Of a stretch of 64,000 nt of DNA, positions 1 to 9,664 are shown piece after piece (within the stretch, counting starts at the first letter, position 1; every line of letters begins with the position of its first letter). Origin of the DNA: Streptomyces sp. SLBN-118. Its GTDB lineage: Bacteria; Actinomycetota; Actinomycetes; Streptomycetales; Streptomycetaceae. The stretch spans positions 930,001 through 994,000 of the forward strand of contig NZ_VFNP01000001.1 of assembly GCF_006715635.1 (NCBI RefSeq), read 5' to 3'. The notes beneath the pieces are model-generated. The model was not told the origin of the DNA. It did no database searches and saw nothing but the letters and a program-made list of their open reading frames with translations. Both the position numbers and the translations under genes were made by a program.

Positions 1-144
1 GTAGAACTGCCCGCCCGTCTGGGGCGAGGCGTCCAGCAGGGCCACGGACAAGCCCAGTCCGGCTGCCGTGACGGCGCCCGCGAGACCGGCGGAGCCCGCT
101 CCGATCACCGCGAGGTCGTAGGGATCAGACGCCGAGATCGGCAT
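1..144 (-). CDS. FAD/NAD(P)-binding oxidoreductase, HcnB/OoxA-like large subunit (partial)
   Basis: Only the first 48 codons are inside the window; the gene runs off the left edge. The N-terminus carries a Rossmann FAD motif (VIGAGSAGLAG, residues 13-23) and ends in GGQFY, a signature typical of the large flavin subunit of HcnB / opine oxidase A / D-hydroxyproline dehydrogenase complexes. The ATG start at 144 lies inside the end of the small iron-sulfur subunit gene (20-nt overlap), indicating translational coupling. With the two genes upstream (2Fe-2S protein and DAO-type flavoprotein) it would form a three-component membrane-associated amine/imino-acid dehydrogenase. The substrate is inferred, not shown: D-proline, hydroxyproline or an opine are the usual possibilities. 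Confidence 0.85.
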   Translation of the reverse strand, partial: MPISASDPYDLAVIGAGSAGLAGAVTAAGLGLSVALLDASPQTGGQFY

Positions 145-439
145 GACCGTGTCCCTCCTGGGTGGTGATCACGTCGCCGGGGCGGGCAGGCACCAGGCAG
201 GCCCTGTGGTTGGGCTCCCCATTGACGATGGCAAGGCAGTCGTAGCATTGCCCGATGCCGCAGAAGGCACCCCTCGGGCGGCCGGTGTTGCGCGTGGTGC
301 GCCAGGCGAGGATGCCCGCGGACCACAGGGCCGCGGCGACGGACTGCCCGGGCAGGGCGGTGACCGGGCGGCCGTCCATCGTGATCTCGAATGACGGGCC
401 GGGGTTCGCTCCCACCAGTTCGGCTGGGGTACGGGCCAC
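125..439 (-). CDS. (2Fe-2S)-binding small subunit of amino-acid dehydrogenase (HcnA-like)
   Basis: A 104-aa ferredoxin-like protein. It has the plant-type 2Fe-2S cysteine pattern in a short family typical of HcnA / opine oxidase gamma: FCGIGQCYDCLA followed after about 10 residues by RACL. The N-terminal part (FEITMDGRPVTALPGQSV) matches the beta-grasp start of this family. The start is GTG at 439, preceded by a strong GAGAGGAGG ribosome binding site about 6 nt upstream. The gene follows the DAO-type subunit by 27 nt and overlaps the FAD subunit by 20 nt. It is expected to pass electrons between the two flavoproteins. Confidence 0.85.
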   Translation of the reverse strand: MARTPAELVGANPGPSFEITMDGRPVTALPGQSVAAALWSAGILAWRTTRNTGRPRGAFCGIGQCYDCLAIVNGEPNHRACLVPARPGDVITTQEGHGHADLGV

Positions 440-466
440 TGCGGGCCTCCTCTCATAGCTGACGGG

Positions 467-1618
467 TCAGACGGCGACTTCGAAGCGGTCGGGCCTGAAC
501 GGGCCCATGTCCAGGGATGGCTCACCACCGACCAGTGATTGTGCGATGAGCAGCCCCGTGGCCGGGGCAAGACCGATCCCCGCGCCTTCGTGACCGCAGG
601 CGTGCAGCAAGCCGTGCACCCGTGGATCGGGGCCGATGGCCGGCAGATGGTCGGGCAGGTACGGGCGGAACCCGGCATATGTCCGCATCGCCCGGACCCC
701 GGCCAGGAACGGGAACAGTGCGGTGGCCTGTGCCGCCAGGCGGCGCAGCACCTCGGTCGACAGCGTGACGTCGAAGCCGACCCGTTCCCGGCTGGCGCCG
801 ATCAGGACCGGGCCCGCGGGGGTGCCCTCGACCACCGCCGAGGTCTGCAGCGCAGCCGAGCCGCTGGCGACATCGGCAACATAGTCGGCCGCGTACACCT
901 TGTGCCGCACCACGCGCGGCAGGGGTTCCGTGACGAGTACGAAACCGCGGCGCGGCAGCACAGGAAGCTCGACGCCCGCGAGCCGGGCGAACTCGCCACC
1001 CCAGGTACCGGCCGCATTGATCACGTACGGGGCATGCACCTCGCCGGCCACGGTACGCACCCCCCGCACCGATCCGTCCGCCGCGGTCAGCAGGCCCCTG
1101 ACCTCCTCGCCGAGGCAAAGACGCACCCGATCACCCCCCGCGCGCAGCAGATGCGCGGCTGCCAGGGCCGGCATGACCTGCGCATCCTGGGGGTAGTGGA
1201 AGCCGCCCGCCAGGCCGGGAGCCAGATGCGGCTCCAGGTCGTGCAACCGGTCCCCCGGGACTTCCTCCGCCCGCACACCGGCCTTCTCCTGTCCGGCCGC
1301 GAAGTCGCGCAGCGATCGCATCCCGTCCTCACCGGAGGCGACGACGAGACCGCCCTTGGGCTCGTACTCGATCTGCGGCGGGAGCAGTTCGGCCAGCTCC
1401 CGCCACAGCCGGGCGGACAGCATTGCGAGATCGAGTTCGGGTCCGGGCTCTTTGTCGGAGACCAGGAGATTGCCTTCGCCGGCCCCCGTGGTGCCGCCCG
1501 CGACGGGGCCGCGGTCGATCACGGTGACGGAGAGGCCGACCCGAGCCGCGTAGTAGGCGCAGGCCGCGCCGACCACGCCGGCACCGACAACGATGAGGTC
1601 CGAGGTTCTCGTGGGCAC
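467..1618 (-). CDS. DAO-family FAD-dependent dehydrogenase subunit (HcnC / D-hydroxyproline dehydrogenase beta-like)
   Basis: A 383-aa flavoprotein with an N-terminal dinucleotide fold (VVGAGVVGAACAYYAA, about residues 10-25) and a DAO-type C-terminal FAD motif (HACGHEGAGIGLAPATG). The family oxidises amino or imino acids; in this three-gene arrangement the usual substrates are glycine (HCN synthase), opines or D-proline/hydroxyproline. The neighbouring Xaa-Pro peptidase and dipeptide transporter make a proline-type substrate the best guess. The chosen start is GTG at 1618. No Shine-Dalgarno is visible; instead a GTAAT-N7-ATTAC inverted repeat lies 5-21 nt upstream, so the transcript may be leaderless or the site may act as an operator over the promoter. 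Confidence 0.8.
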   Translation of the reverse strand: MPTRTSDLIVVGAGVVGAACAYYAARVGLSVTVIDRGPVAGGTTGAGEGNLLVSDKEPGPELDLAMLSARLWRELAELLPPQIEYEPKGGLVVASGEDGMRSLRDFAAGQEKAGVRAEEVPGDRLHDLEPHLAPGLAGGFHYPQDAQVMPALAAAHLLRAGGDRVRLCLGEEVRGLLTAADGSVRGVRTVAGEVHAPYVINAAGTWGGEFARLAGVELPVLPRRGFVLVTEPLPRVVRHKVYAADYVADVASGSAALQTSAVVEGTPAGPVLIGASRERVGFDVTLSTEVLRRLAAQATALFPFLAGVRAMRTYAGFRPYLPDHLPAIGPDPRVHGLLHACGHEGAGIGLAPATGLLIAQSLVGGEPSLDMGPFRPDRFEVAV

Positions 1619-1622
1619 GCTA

Positions 1623-1639
1623 GTAATATTTCACATTAC
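1623..1639. promoter_or_regulatory. putative operator, copy 1 (GTAAT-N7-ATTAC)
   Basis: GTAATATTTCACATTAC is an imperfect inverted repeat with perfect 5-bp arms, immediately upstream of the DAO-type dehydrogenase operon. It matches a second copy at 3100-3116 in 15 of 17 positions, including an identical TTTCACATTAC half. Its low G+C stands out from the surroundings. The binding protein is unknown. Confidence 0.5.
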
Positions 1640-1678
1640 ACTGGCGATGCCAAGTGTTTCGCGTGATCCGCCGACGGC

Positions 1679-3067
1679 TCACCCCTCCAGCAGGGTGCCC
1701 ATCCACGCCTCGATGGCGGCCGGCGTCCTTGGCAGCGCGTCGGACATCAGTCGTGCCCCCTCCGAGGTAATCACCAGATCGTCCTCGATGCGTACGCCGA
1801 TGCCACGCAACTCAGGGGGCAGTGTCTCGTCGTCGGGCTGGAGGTAGAGCCCGGGTTCGACGGTCAGGACCTGCCCCTCCTCCAGGATCCCGTCGAGGTA
1901 CACCTCGGCCCTCGCCTGTGCGCAGTCGTGGACGTCCAGGCCGAGCATGTGCCCGCTGCTGCACAGGGTGTACCGGCGATGGAAGTCTCCCTCGGCGCTC
2001 TTCAGCACCCCCCATTCCTTGAGCCCTTCGGCGATCACCCGCATGCAGGCCCGGTGGAAGTCACGGAAGCTCGCGCCCGGCTTCAGGGCCGCGATGCCCG
2101 CTTCCTGTGCTGCGAGGACGAGTTCGTACACCTGCTGCTGCACCGAGGAGAAGCGCCCGGAGAGCGGGAGGGTGCGGGTGATGTCCGCGGTGTAGAGGCT
2201 GTCGGTCTCCACACCCGCGTCCAGGAGCAGCAACTGCCGTGCGTCCAGCGGCCCGTCGTTGCGTATCCAGTGCAGCACGCAGGCATGGGCGCCGGAGGCC
2301 GCGATGGTCTCGTAGCCGGTGCCGTTGCCCTCGACGCGGGCGCGCAGACCGAAGACGCCTTCGATCCAGCGCTCGCCGCGCGGATGGGCAAGGGCGCGCG
2401 GCAGAGCCCGTACGACATCTTCGAAGCCGGTGACGGTGTGGTCGACCGCGAGTTGGAGCTGGCCGAGCTCCCAGGCGTCCTTCACCAGCCTCAACCCGCT
2501 CAGCACTGCGGCAAGTTCCGCATCCGATGCCGCGTTCCTGCCGGGCGGCAGGTCGCCGTACCCGTCCAGGTGTACACATCTGATGCCGGTCATCCGCTCG
2601 GCCTCCGCGAGGTCGGGACGGCGCCCGACCCAGAACTCGCCGTAGCGGCGGTCCCGGTAGAACGCCTCACCGGTGCGCAGGGAGCGGGGCCGGATGTACA
2701 GCACCGCCTCATGACCGCTCGGCCCGTCCGGTTCAAGGACCAGGACGTGCCCAGCCTGCTCCTCTCCGGCGAGGCCCGTCAGCCAGGTGTAGGCACTGTG
2801 CGGCCGGAAGCGGTAGTCACAGTCGTTGGAGCGGACCTTCAGTTCTCCCGCAGGGACGATCAGGCGCTCCCCGGGAAAGTGGGCCGAGAGCCGGTCGCGC
2901 CGGGCGGGGGTCAGGTCGGCGACGGTCAGCCTGATCTCCTCGGGCAACGAGGTGTCCGCCCAGTCGCCCGCCATGAAGGACGCGAACTCGGATGAGACGG
3001 GCAGATCATGGCTCACCACGCCAATCCCGGCTGTTACTGACTCGTTCAACTGGGCCTCCTCGGACAC
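1679..3067 (-). CDS. Xaa-Pro aminopeptidase / M24B metallopeptidase (PepP-like)
   Basis: A 462-aa protein with both domains of aminopeptidase P: an N-terminal domain (about 1-190, with HSAYTWLTGLAGEEQ) and a C-terminal pita-bread domain. The di-metal ligands are recognisable as DAGVETDSLYTADITRTLP (two Asp), SSGHMLGLDVHDC (His), TVEPGLYL (Glu) and GVRIEDDL (Glu). It should remove N-terminal residues before proline, releasing proline or Pro-containing products for the adjacent dehydrogenase. The start is GTG at 3067. It is divergent from the peptide transporter; the 108-bp intergenic region holds the second copy of the 17-bp element, 33 nt upstream of this start. Confidence 0.9.
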   Translation of the reverse strand: MSEEAQLNESVTAGIGVVSHDLPVSSEFASFMAGDWADTSLPEEIRLTVADLTPARRDRLSAHFPGERLIVPAGELKVRSNDCDYRFRPHSAYTWLTGLAGEEQAGHVLVLEPDGPSGHEAVLYIRPRSLRTGEAFYRDRRYGEFWVGRRPDLAEAERMTGIRCVHLDGYGDLPPGRNAASDAELAAVLSGLRLVKDAWELGQLQLAVDHTVTGFEDVVRALPRALAHPRGERWIEGVFGLRARVEGNGTGYETIAASGAHACVLHWIRNDGPLDARQLLLLDAGVETDSLYTADITRTLPLSGRFSSVQQQVYELVLAAQEAGIAALKPGASFRDFHRACMRVIAEGLKEWGVLKSAEGDFHRRYTLCSSGHMLGLDVHDCAQARAEVYLDGILEEGQVLTVEPGLYLQPDDETLPPELRGIGVRIEDDLVITSEGARLMSDALPRTPAAIEAWMGTLLEG

Positions 3068-3099
3068 AGATGAGTAACGGACGTGCCAATGCCTTGAGA

Positions 3100-3116
3100 G
3101 TACAATTTCACATTAC
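3100..3116. promoter_or_regulatory. putative operator, copy 2 in divergent promoter
   Basis: GTACAATTTCACATTAC lies between the Xaa-Pro peptidase (minus) and the substrate-binding protein (plus). It shares 15 of 17 bases with 1623-1639. A further TCACATT occurs just downstream at about 3130. It is probably part of a shared regulation of peptide uptake, prolyl-peptide cleavage and oxidation. Confidence 0.5.
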
Positions 3117-3175
3117 TATGTTACCGGTCACATTCCAGTTTTCTGACTGGCCGACTGTTCTCGGAGTGACCACTG

Positions 3176-4930
3176 ATGAACAAGCGCACCCTCACCGCCG
3201 TCGCCACCGCCCTGGCGGCGACCATCGCACTCGGCGCAGCCGGCTGTTCCGGCTCAAAGCACCCGAGCGGGGGCCAGGGCTCCGGCGGAGGCAAGAACCC
3301 GGCGACCGCCAACCAGGGCGAGGCAGTCGGCGGCACTCCGCAAAAGGGCGGCACCCTCACTGTCCTGTCCAACCAGGACTTCACCCACCTGGACCCCGCC
3401 CGCAACTGGGTGATGAGCGACATGGAGTTCGGGACCCGGCTGCTCTACCGCACCCTGGTCACCTACAAGGCAGCCCCGGGCACGGCGGGCGGTGAACTCG
3501 TCCCGGACCTGGCGACCGACCTCGGCACCTCCTCCAACGGCGCCAAGACCTGGACCTTCCACCTCAAGCAGGGAATCAAGTACGAGGACGGCACGCCCGT
3601 CACCGCGCAGGACATCAAGTACAACGTGGAGCGGTCCTTCTCCCCCGACCTGCCCGGCGGCGCCGACTACGCGGCCCGCTACCTGGCCGGCGCCGAGGGC
3701 TACCAGGGGCCGGCCGGGGGCAAGCACCTCGGCTCCATCAAGACGCCCGACGACCACACGATCGTCTTCGAACTCCGCAAGCCCTTCGCGGAGTTCGCCA
3801 GCGCCACCGTCATGCCGACCTTCGCCCCGGTACCCAAGGGGCAGGACAAGGGGCCTCAGTACGACAACCGGCCGTTCTCCTCGGGTCCGTACAAGATCGA
3901 GTCGTACCAGCGCGGCAAGAAGCTGGTGCTTGTGCGCAACACCAACTGGGACGCCTCGACCGACGAGGTGCGCAAGGCGTATCCGGACAAGCTGGTCATG
4001 GTGATGGGGCTCAAGGCGAACCAGATCGACGACCGGCTGATCGCCAGCCAGGGCGCCGACTCCTCCGCCGTTTCCTGGGGTGCGCTGCGGCCGGAGAGCG
4101 CGGCCAAGGTGCTGCCCAACGCGGAGGTGCGGGGGCGGCTGATCGCCGAGTCGACCAACTGCACGGACATGGTCCAAATGCACACCGGCCGGGCCCCGTT
4201 CAACGATGTGAGGCTCCGCAAGGCGGTGCAGTACGTGCTCGACAGGGACTTGGTCCTCACAGCTTCCGGCGGGCCGGCGTTCAATGACCTGTCCACCGCC
4301 TACATGCCCGCCACCCTCTTCAACGGCAAGCAGCCCGACACACTGAGGATTCCCGCGACCGGTGACGTCGAGAAGGCGAAGCAGCTGCTGAAGGAGGCGG
4401 GCAAGCCGGACGGGTTCGAGACGAAGATGACCGTCTCGACCGGGGACAAGGGGCGGGCCGAGGCAATCCAGCAGTCGCTGGGCAAGGCCGGGATCAAGGT
4501 GACCATCGAGACCGTCGACCCGTCGGCGTTCTACGCGACGATCGGCGACACCAAGAACCGCACCGACATCGCGTACACGGGCTGGTGCCCCGACTACCCG
4601 TCCGGCTCCACCTTCCTGCCGTTCGTCTTCGACGGCCGCTACATCAAGGAGAAGGGCAACTCCGGCAACCACTCGCTCTTCCGCGACGAGCCGACGATGA
4701 AGCGGATGGACGAGATCGCCGCCATGACCGACGCCAAGCAGGCCAACACCGCCTGGCAGCAGCTGGACGGCGAGATCCTCGCCAAGGCCCCCGCCGTACC
4801 CGTCCTGGTCCGCCGCTGGCCCCTCGTGCTCGGCAGCAACATCGCGGGCGCCTACGGTCAGACCTCCTTCGGCGGTCAGCTCGATTACGCCTCGGTCGGC
4901 CTCAAGGACCCCTCCAAGAGCCAGGGCTGA
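3176..4930 (+). CDS. Peptide ABC transporter substrate-binding lipoprotein (SBP family 5, DppA/OppA-like)
   Basis: A 584-aa exported lipoprotein. It has a short basic N-terminus, a hydrophobic stretch and a lipobox ending in LGAAGC (Cys24), followed by a Ser/Gly-rich linker. The mature part shows the family 5 features: LDPARNWVMSDMEFGTRLLYRTL near the start, WTFHLKQGIKYEDGTPVTAQD, and a lobe with APFNDVRLRKAVQYVLDRD. It captures di- or oligopeptides at the outside face of the membrane. First gene of a five-gene transporter operon; the permease begins 14 nt downstream of its stop. Confidence 0.93.
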   Translation: MNKRTLTAVATALAATIALGAAGCSGSKHPSGGQGSGGGKNPATANQGEAVGGTPQKGGTLTVLSNQDFTHLDPARNWVMSDMEFGTRLLYRTLVTYKAAPGTAGGELVPDLATDLGTSSNGAKTWTFHLKQGIKYEDGTPVTAQDIKYNVERSFSPDLPGGADYAARYLAGAEGYQGPAGGKHLGSIKTPDDHTIVFELRKPFAEFASATVMPTFAPVPKGQDKGPQYDNRPFSSGPYKIESYQRGKKLVLVRNTNWDASTDEVRKAYPDKLVMVMGLKANQIDDRLIASQGADSSAVSWGALRPESAAKVLPNAEVRGRLIAESTNCTDMVQMHTGRAPFNDVRLRKAVQYVLDRDLVLTASGGPAFNDLSTAYMPATLFNGKQPDTLRIPATGDVEKAKQLLKEAGKPDGFETKMTVSTGDKGRAEAIQQSLGKAGIKVTIETVDPSAFYATIGDTKNRTDIAYTGWCPDYPSGSTFLPFVFDGRYIKEKGNSGNHSLFRDEPTMKRMDEIAAMTDAKQANTAWQQLDGEILAKAPAVPVLVRRWPLVLGSNIAGAYGQTSFGGQLDYASVGLKDPSKSQG

Positions 4931-4944
4931 GGGCTCGTCAGATC

Positions 4945-5877
4945 ATGGCCACCACAACCGCACCGATTGAGGTTCCGGCGGGCAGCGGCCCCTGGCAGCT
5001 GGCCCGCGCGGAACTGCGCCGCCGCACCTCCGTCAAGATCTCCCTCGTCATTGTCGTCCTGTTCGTCGTCATGGCCGCCGCCGCCCCGCTGCTCAGCGGG
5101 CTCGGCGGCTGGTCGCCCGACGAGTTCGACAAGTTCGCCGTCGACCCCTACCTGGGCGGGCAGCCGATCGGTCCGCTCGGCGGGATCTCGGCCGACCACT
5201 GGCTGGGCGTCGAACCCGTCACGGGCCGAGACCTGTACGCCCGGGTCCTGCACGGCGCCCAGGTCTCCCTGCTGATCGCCTTCACCGCGACCGCGATCGT
5301 CGTGGTCGCCGGGACGGCGGCCGGGATCGCGGCCGGCTACTTCGGCGGCCGCACCGACACGGTCCTCAGCCGGCTCATGGACCTCACCATGTCCTTCCCC
5401 TCCCTCATCTTCATGATCGCGATGATGTCCGTGGCCAAGGACGTCAACCGGATCGTCCTGATGACCGCCGTCATCGGCCTGTTCGGCTGGCCCGGCATCG
5501 CCCGGGTGGTCCGCGGCCAGACGCTCTCGCTCAAGCACCGCGAATACGTCGACGCCGCGCGGGTGGGCGGTTCGGGGCCCTGGCGGATCCTCACCCGTGA
5601 CATCCTCCCGGGGGTCGCGGGGCCCGTCATCGCGTACACCACCCTGATCATCCCGGGCATGATCGCCACCGAGGCGGCCCTGAGCTATCTGGGCGTCGGC
5701 GTCCGCCCGCCCACCCCCTCCTGGGGCCAGATGATCGCCGAGAGCGTCGCCTTCTACGACACGGACCCCATGTACTTCGTCATCCCGAGCATCTGTCTCT
5801 TCCTGACCGTGCTCGCGTTCACCCTCCTCGGCGACGCGCTGCGGGACATCCTCGACCCGAGGGGAAGCCGCACATGA
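4945..5877 (+). CDS. Dipeptide ABC transporter permease (DppC-like)
   Basis: A 310-aa inner-membrane permease. A hydrophobic segment follows a short cytoplasmic N-terminus, with five more membrane segments and the EAA-type loop YVDAARVGGSGPWRILTRDILP, which contacts the ATPase. The N-terminal OppC-type domain is present. The start is ATG at 4945 (MATTTAPIEV), 14 nt after the lipoprotein stop; an in-frame extension further upstream would lie inside the lipoprotein gene and was rejected. Its stop overlaps the next permease by 4 nt (ATGA). The order C before B is the reverse of the usual dppBC order. Confidence 0.92.
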   Translation: MATTTAPIEVPAGSGPWQLARAELRRRTSVKISLVIVVLFVVMAAAAPLLSGLGGWSPDEFDKFAVDPYLGGQPIGPLGGISADHWLGVEPVTGRDLYARVLHGAQVSLLIAFTATAIVVVAGTAAGIAAGYFGGRTDTVLSRLMDLTMSFPSLIFMIAMMSVAKDVNRIVLMTAVIGLFGWPGIARVVRGQTLSLKHREYVDAARVGGSGPWRILTRDILPGVAGPVIAYTTLIIPGMIATEAALSYLGVGVRPPTPSWGQMIAESVAFYDTDPMYFVIPSICLFLTVLAFTLLGDALRDILDPRGSRT

Positions 5878-6860
5878 TCATGTACGTCGGCCGCCGGCTG
5901 ATCGCCGTGATCGGAGTACTGCTCGCGATCGCCGCCGTCACCTTCACCATCTTCTACGTCCTGCCCTCCGACCCCGCCGCCGCGGCCTGCGGCAAGTCGT
6001 GCAGCGCCGAACGCCTGGAGGCGATCCGGGCGAACATGGGCCTCGACCAGCCGATCTGGCGGCAGTTCTGGGACTTCCTCAGCGGAATCTTCACCGGCCG
6101 CACCCTCGGCACCGGCCAGTACGCACTGCACTGCGGCTTCCCCTGCCTCGGCTACTCGTACGAGAACAGCGAGTCCGTCTGGGGCCTGCTGATGGACCGG
6201 CTCCCGGTCTCCGCCTCGCTCGCGTTCGGCGCGGCCGCGCTGTGGCTGCTGCTCGGCCTGTCCGCCGGGGTCACCGCGGCCCTGCGCAAGGACACCCTCG
6301 TCGACCGGGTCCTGATGGTCGGCGCGGTCGGCGCCGCCTCCCTGCCGGTGTACTTCACCTCGATGATGCTGATCTACGGACTGATCCGGGTCGCGGGTCT
6401 GCTCCCCTATCCGCAGTACGTGGCCTTCGGCGCCGATCCCCTGGACTGGGCGAGCAATCTGCTGCTGCCATGGCTGGCGCTCGCGATCCTGTACGCGGCC
6501 ATGTACGCGCGCCAGAGCCGCAGCTCGATGATCGAGACGATGGCGGAGCCCTTCATCCGCACCGCCCGCTCCAAGGGCCTTCCGCGCCGCACGGTCGTCG
6601 TCAAGCACGGCCTGCGCGCCGGCATGACCCCGATCCTGACCATCTTCGGCATGGACCTGGGCGGGCTGCTCGCCGGTGCCGTGATCACCGAGTCCATCTT
6701 CGGACTACCCGGCATCGGGCGGCTCTTCTACGGCGCGCTGACGAGCGGCGACCAGCCGGTCATCCTCGGCGTGACGCTGCTCGCCGCCACGTTCATCGTC
6801 GTGGCCAACCTGGCTGTCGACCTGCTGTACGCCGTCGTCGATCCGAGGGTGAGGCTCTGA
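5874..6860 (+). CDS. Dipeptide ABC transporter permease (DppB-like)
   Basis: A 328-aa permease with a first membrane segment at residues 10-30, a periplasmic insert rich in Cys (ACGKSCSAERLEA and a later pair of cysteines in HCGFPCLG), and the coupling loop FIRTARSKGLPRRTVVVKHGLR. The C-terminus VITESIFGLPGIGRLFYGAL is typical of DppB/OppB. It pairs with the DppC-like subunit to form the channel. The start overlaps the previous stop by 4 nt, and its own stop overlaps the next ATG. The four external cysteines are unusual for the family and could form disulfides. Confidence 0.92.
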   Translation: MIMYVGRRLIAVIGVLLAIAAVTFTIFYVLPSDPAAAACGKSCSAERLEAIRANMGLDQPIWRQFWDFLSGIFTGRTLGTGQYALHCGFPCLGYSYENSESVWGLLMDRLPVSASLAFGAAALWLLLGLSAGVTAALRKDTLVDRVLMVGAVGAASLPVYFTSMMLIYGLIRVAGLLPYPQYVAFGADPLDWASNLLLPWLALAILYAAMYARQSRSSMIETMAEPFIRTARSKGLPRRTVVVKHGLRAGMTPILTIFGMDLGGLLAGAVITESIFGLPGIGRLFYGALTSGDQPVILGVTLLAATFIVVANLAVDLLYAVVDPRVRL

Positions 6861-7860
6861 TGACTGACCTTAAGATTCTGTTGAGCGTCAGGGACTTGAA
6901 TGTCACCTTCGCCACGAAGCACGGGCCCGTAAGGGCTGTGGACTCGCTCAGCTTCGACGTCCACCGGGGCCGCACGCTCGGCATCGTCGGCGAGTCGGGC
7001 TCCGGCAAGTCGGTGACCTCGATGGCCGTGCTCGGACTGCACACCGGCGCCGAGGTCACCGGCTCGATCAGCCTCGACGGGCAGGAGCTGGTGGGGATCC
7101 CGGAGCGGGAGCTGAACCGCCTGCGCGGCCGCAGGATGGCGATGATCTTCCAGGACCCGCTCTCCAGCCTCCACCCGTACTACACGGTCGGTGAGCAGAT
7201 CTCAGAACACCACCGGGTCCACTTCAACTCCCGCCGCTCCGTGGCCCGCAGACGGGCCGTGGAGATGCTCGCCGAGGTCGGTATCCCCGAGCCCGAGCGT
7301 CGCGCCGGAGAGTATCCGCACCAGTTCTCCGGCGGCATGCGGCAGCGCGTGATGATCGCAATGGCGCTCGCCTGCGAGCCCGAGCTGCTCATCGCGGACG
7401 AACCGACCACCGCCCTCGACGTCACCGTCCAGGCCCAGATCCTGGAGCTGATCGCCCGACTGCAGGAGGAGCGCGAGCTTGCCGTCGTCATGATCACCCA
7501 CGATCTGGGTGTGGTGGCCCGGGTCGCCCACGAGGTCCTGGTGATGTACGGAGGGCGCGCCGCCGAACAGGCCCCGGTGGACGACCTGTTCGCAACCCCC
7601 GCCCACCCCTACACCAGGGGCCTGCTCGACTCGCTTCCTCGTCTCGACGACGCCGACGACGTGCCGCTGCGAGCGATCCCCGGCAGCCCCCCGTCCCTGC
7701 TGGCCCCCGCATCCGGCTGTGCGTTCGCGCCCCGCTGCGTCCGGGCGGCCGACGGCTCTCCCAGCGAGCGGCTGCGCTGCGACACCGAGCGGCCCCTGCT
7801 CTCCGGACCGGTCGGCCATCCGGCCGCCTGCCACTTCCCCGCGTACGAAGGCGTCCCCTC

Positions 7861-7864
<4 letters not shown>
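6860..7864 (+). CDS. Dipeptide ABC transporter ATPase (DppD-like)
   Basis: A 334-aa ATPase with Walker A (GESGSGKS), Q-loop region (MIFQDPLSSLHP), signature FSGGMRQRV, Walker B (LLIADEPTTALD) and the switch His in MITHDLGVV. The C-terminal oligopeptide-transporter extension (CAFAPRCVRA) is present. The start codon ATG at 6860 overlaps the DppB-like stop by 1 nt. The first 15 codons (for example CTT, AAG, ATT, TTG) are less G/C-ending than the rest of the gene. Confidence 0.93.
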
Positions 7865-8841
<977 letters not shown>

Positions 8842-8850
8842 ACAGGTTGT

Positions 8851-8879
8851 GCCCCGGATCCGCACAACGGATCCGGGGC
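8851..8879 (+). terminator. Hairpin terminator after the dipeptide transporter operon
   Basis: Perfect 12-bp stem (GCCCCGGATCCG pairing with CGGATCCGGGGC) around a 5-nt loop CACAA, starting 10 nt after the DppF-like stop. There is no T-run, as is usual in Streptomyces. It also marks the border with the remnant regulator on the other strand. Confidence 0.8.
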
Positions 8880-9420
8880 TCACACGCAAGAGCCACTGCC
8901 TTTCCCAGCAGCACCGGTACGTGCTCGGCGGCTCCGGCCATGAGCGGGTCGTCGAGCGGCACGTTTCCCGCACACTGGCCCGGTGTGAGGGCGGCCGGCA
9001 GTTCAGTGAGTGCGAGCGAATTGCCCTCCGCGACGGCGATCAGCCGCTCGGCGACATAACGCCGGAGCTGAGACGGGGCGGACTGCTGGAGCAGGGTCCG
9101 CGCGTCGGCCGGGTCCAGCGGTCCCAGCCGCAGTTCCGGTACGCCGCTGACAGCCGGGCGGATTGCGGACGTGGCGGCGGAGCAGCGGTGGTCCGCGGTG
9201 ATGATTCGGCGGCAGTGCCCGCCAAGTACGCCGATCGGAAGGTGGCGTCGAGGGTGAGGATCCTGCGGAGCAGGGTGGTCCGTCCCACCCCCGGCTCTCC
9301 TGTGATGAACAGCGCACCGCCACGCCCTGATGCCGTGTCACGGAGTAACCGGGCCACGGCTGATGTTTCGACGGTCCTCCCGAGCACATGCACATTGCGC
9401 GCGACGGTTCGGGAATCAGA
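8880..9420 (-). pseudogene. Remnant of a LuxR-family LAL (large ATP-binding) regulator
   Basis: Two regions on the minus strand in different frames resemble the N-terminal ATPase of LAL regulators. About 9250-9410 encodes VLGRTVETSAVARLLRD and the Walker A segment FITGEPGVGRTTLLRRI. About 8880-9190, in another frame, encodes PELRLGPLDPADARTLLQQS and LTELPAALTPGQCAGNVPL, which normally lie well after Walker B. The Walker B region, the rest of the 900-residue protein and the C-terminal LuxR helix-turn-helix are missing. Frame disruption plus an internal deletion and 3' truncation make this a decayed gene; it has no credible start or stop. No other gene is supported between 8842 and 9755. Confidence 0.7.
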
Positions 9421-9664
9421 CGCGAGGCCCGGCGTCTCCGGTTGCCGCTTCCCTCTACGTCCAGTCTGGCACGCGACGGTTCGCCATACCGGGAAATAGC
9501 AGACATTCACCCGGCCCCGCAGAACCTGCCCGACGGCACGGACGAAGCCCGCGCCCACCTGTGCGCTGAAGGCCGACCCACCGCCCCGACCGGCCCGGAA
9601 ACATACGCCCGCCCGGTCGAACACTGACTCTCCGTACTTGCACACGATTACCCTGTGTGTTCAC

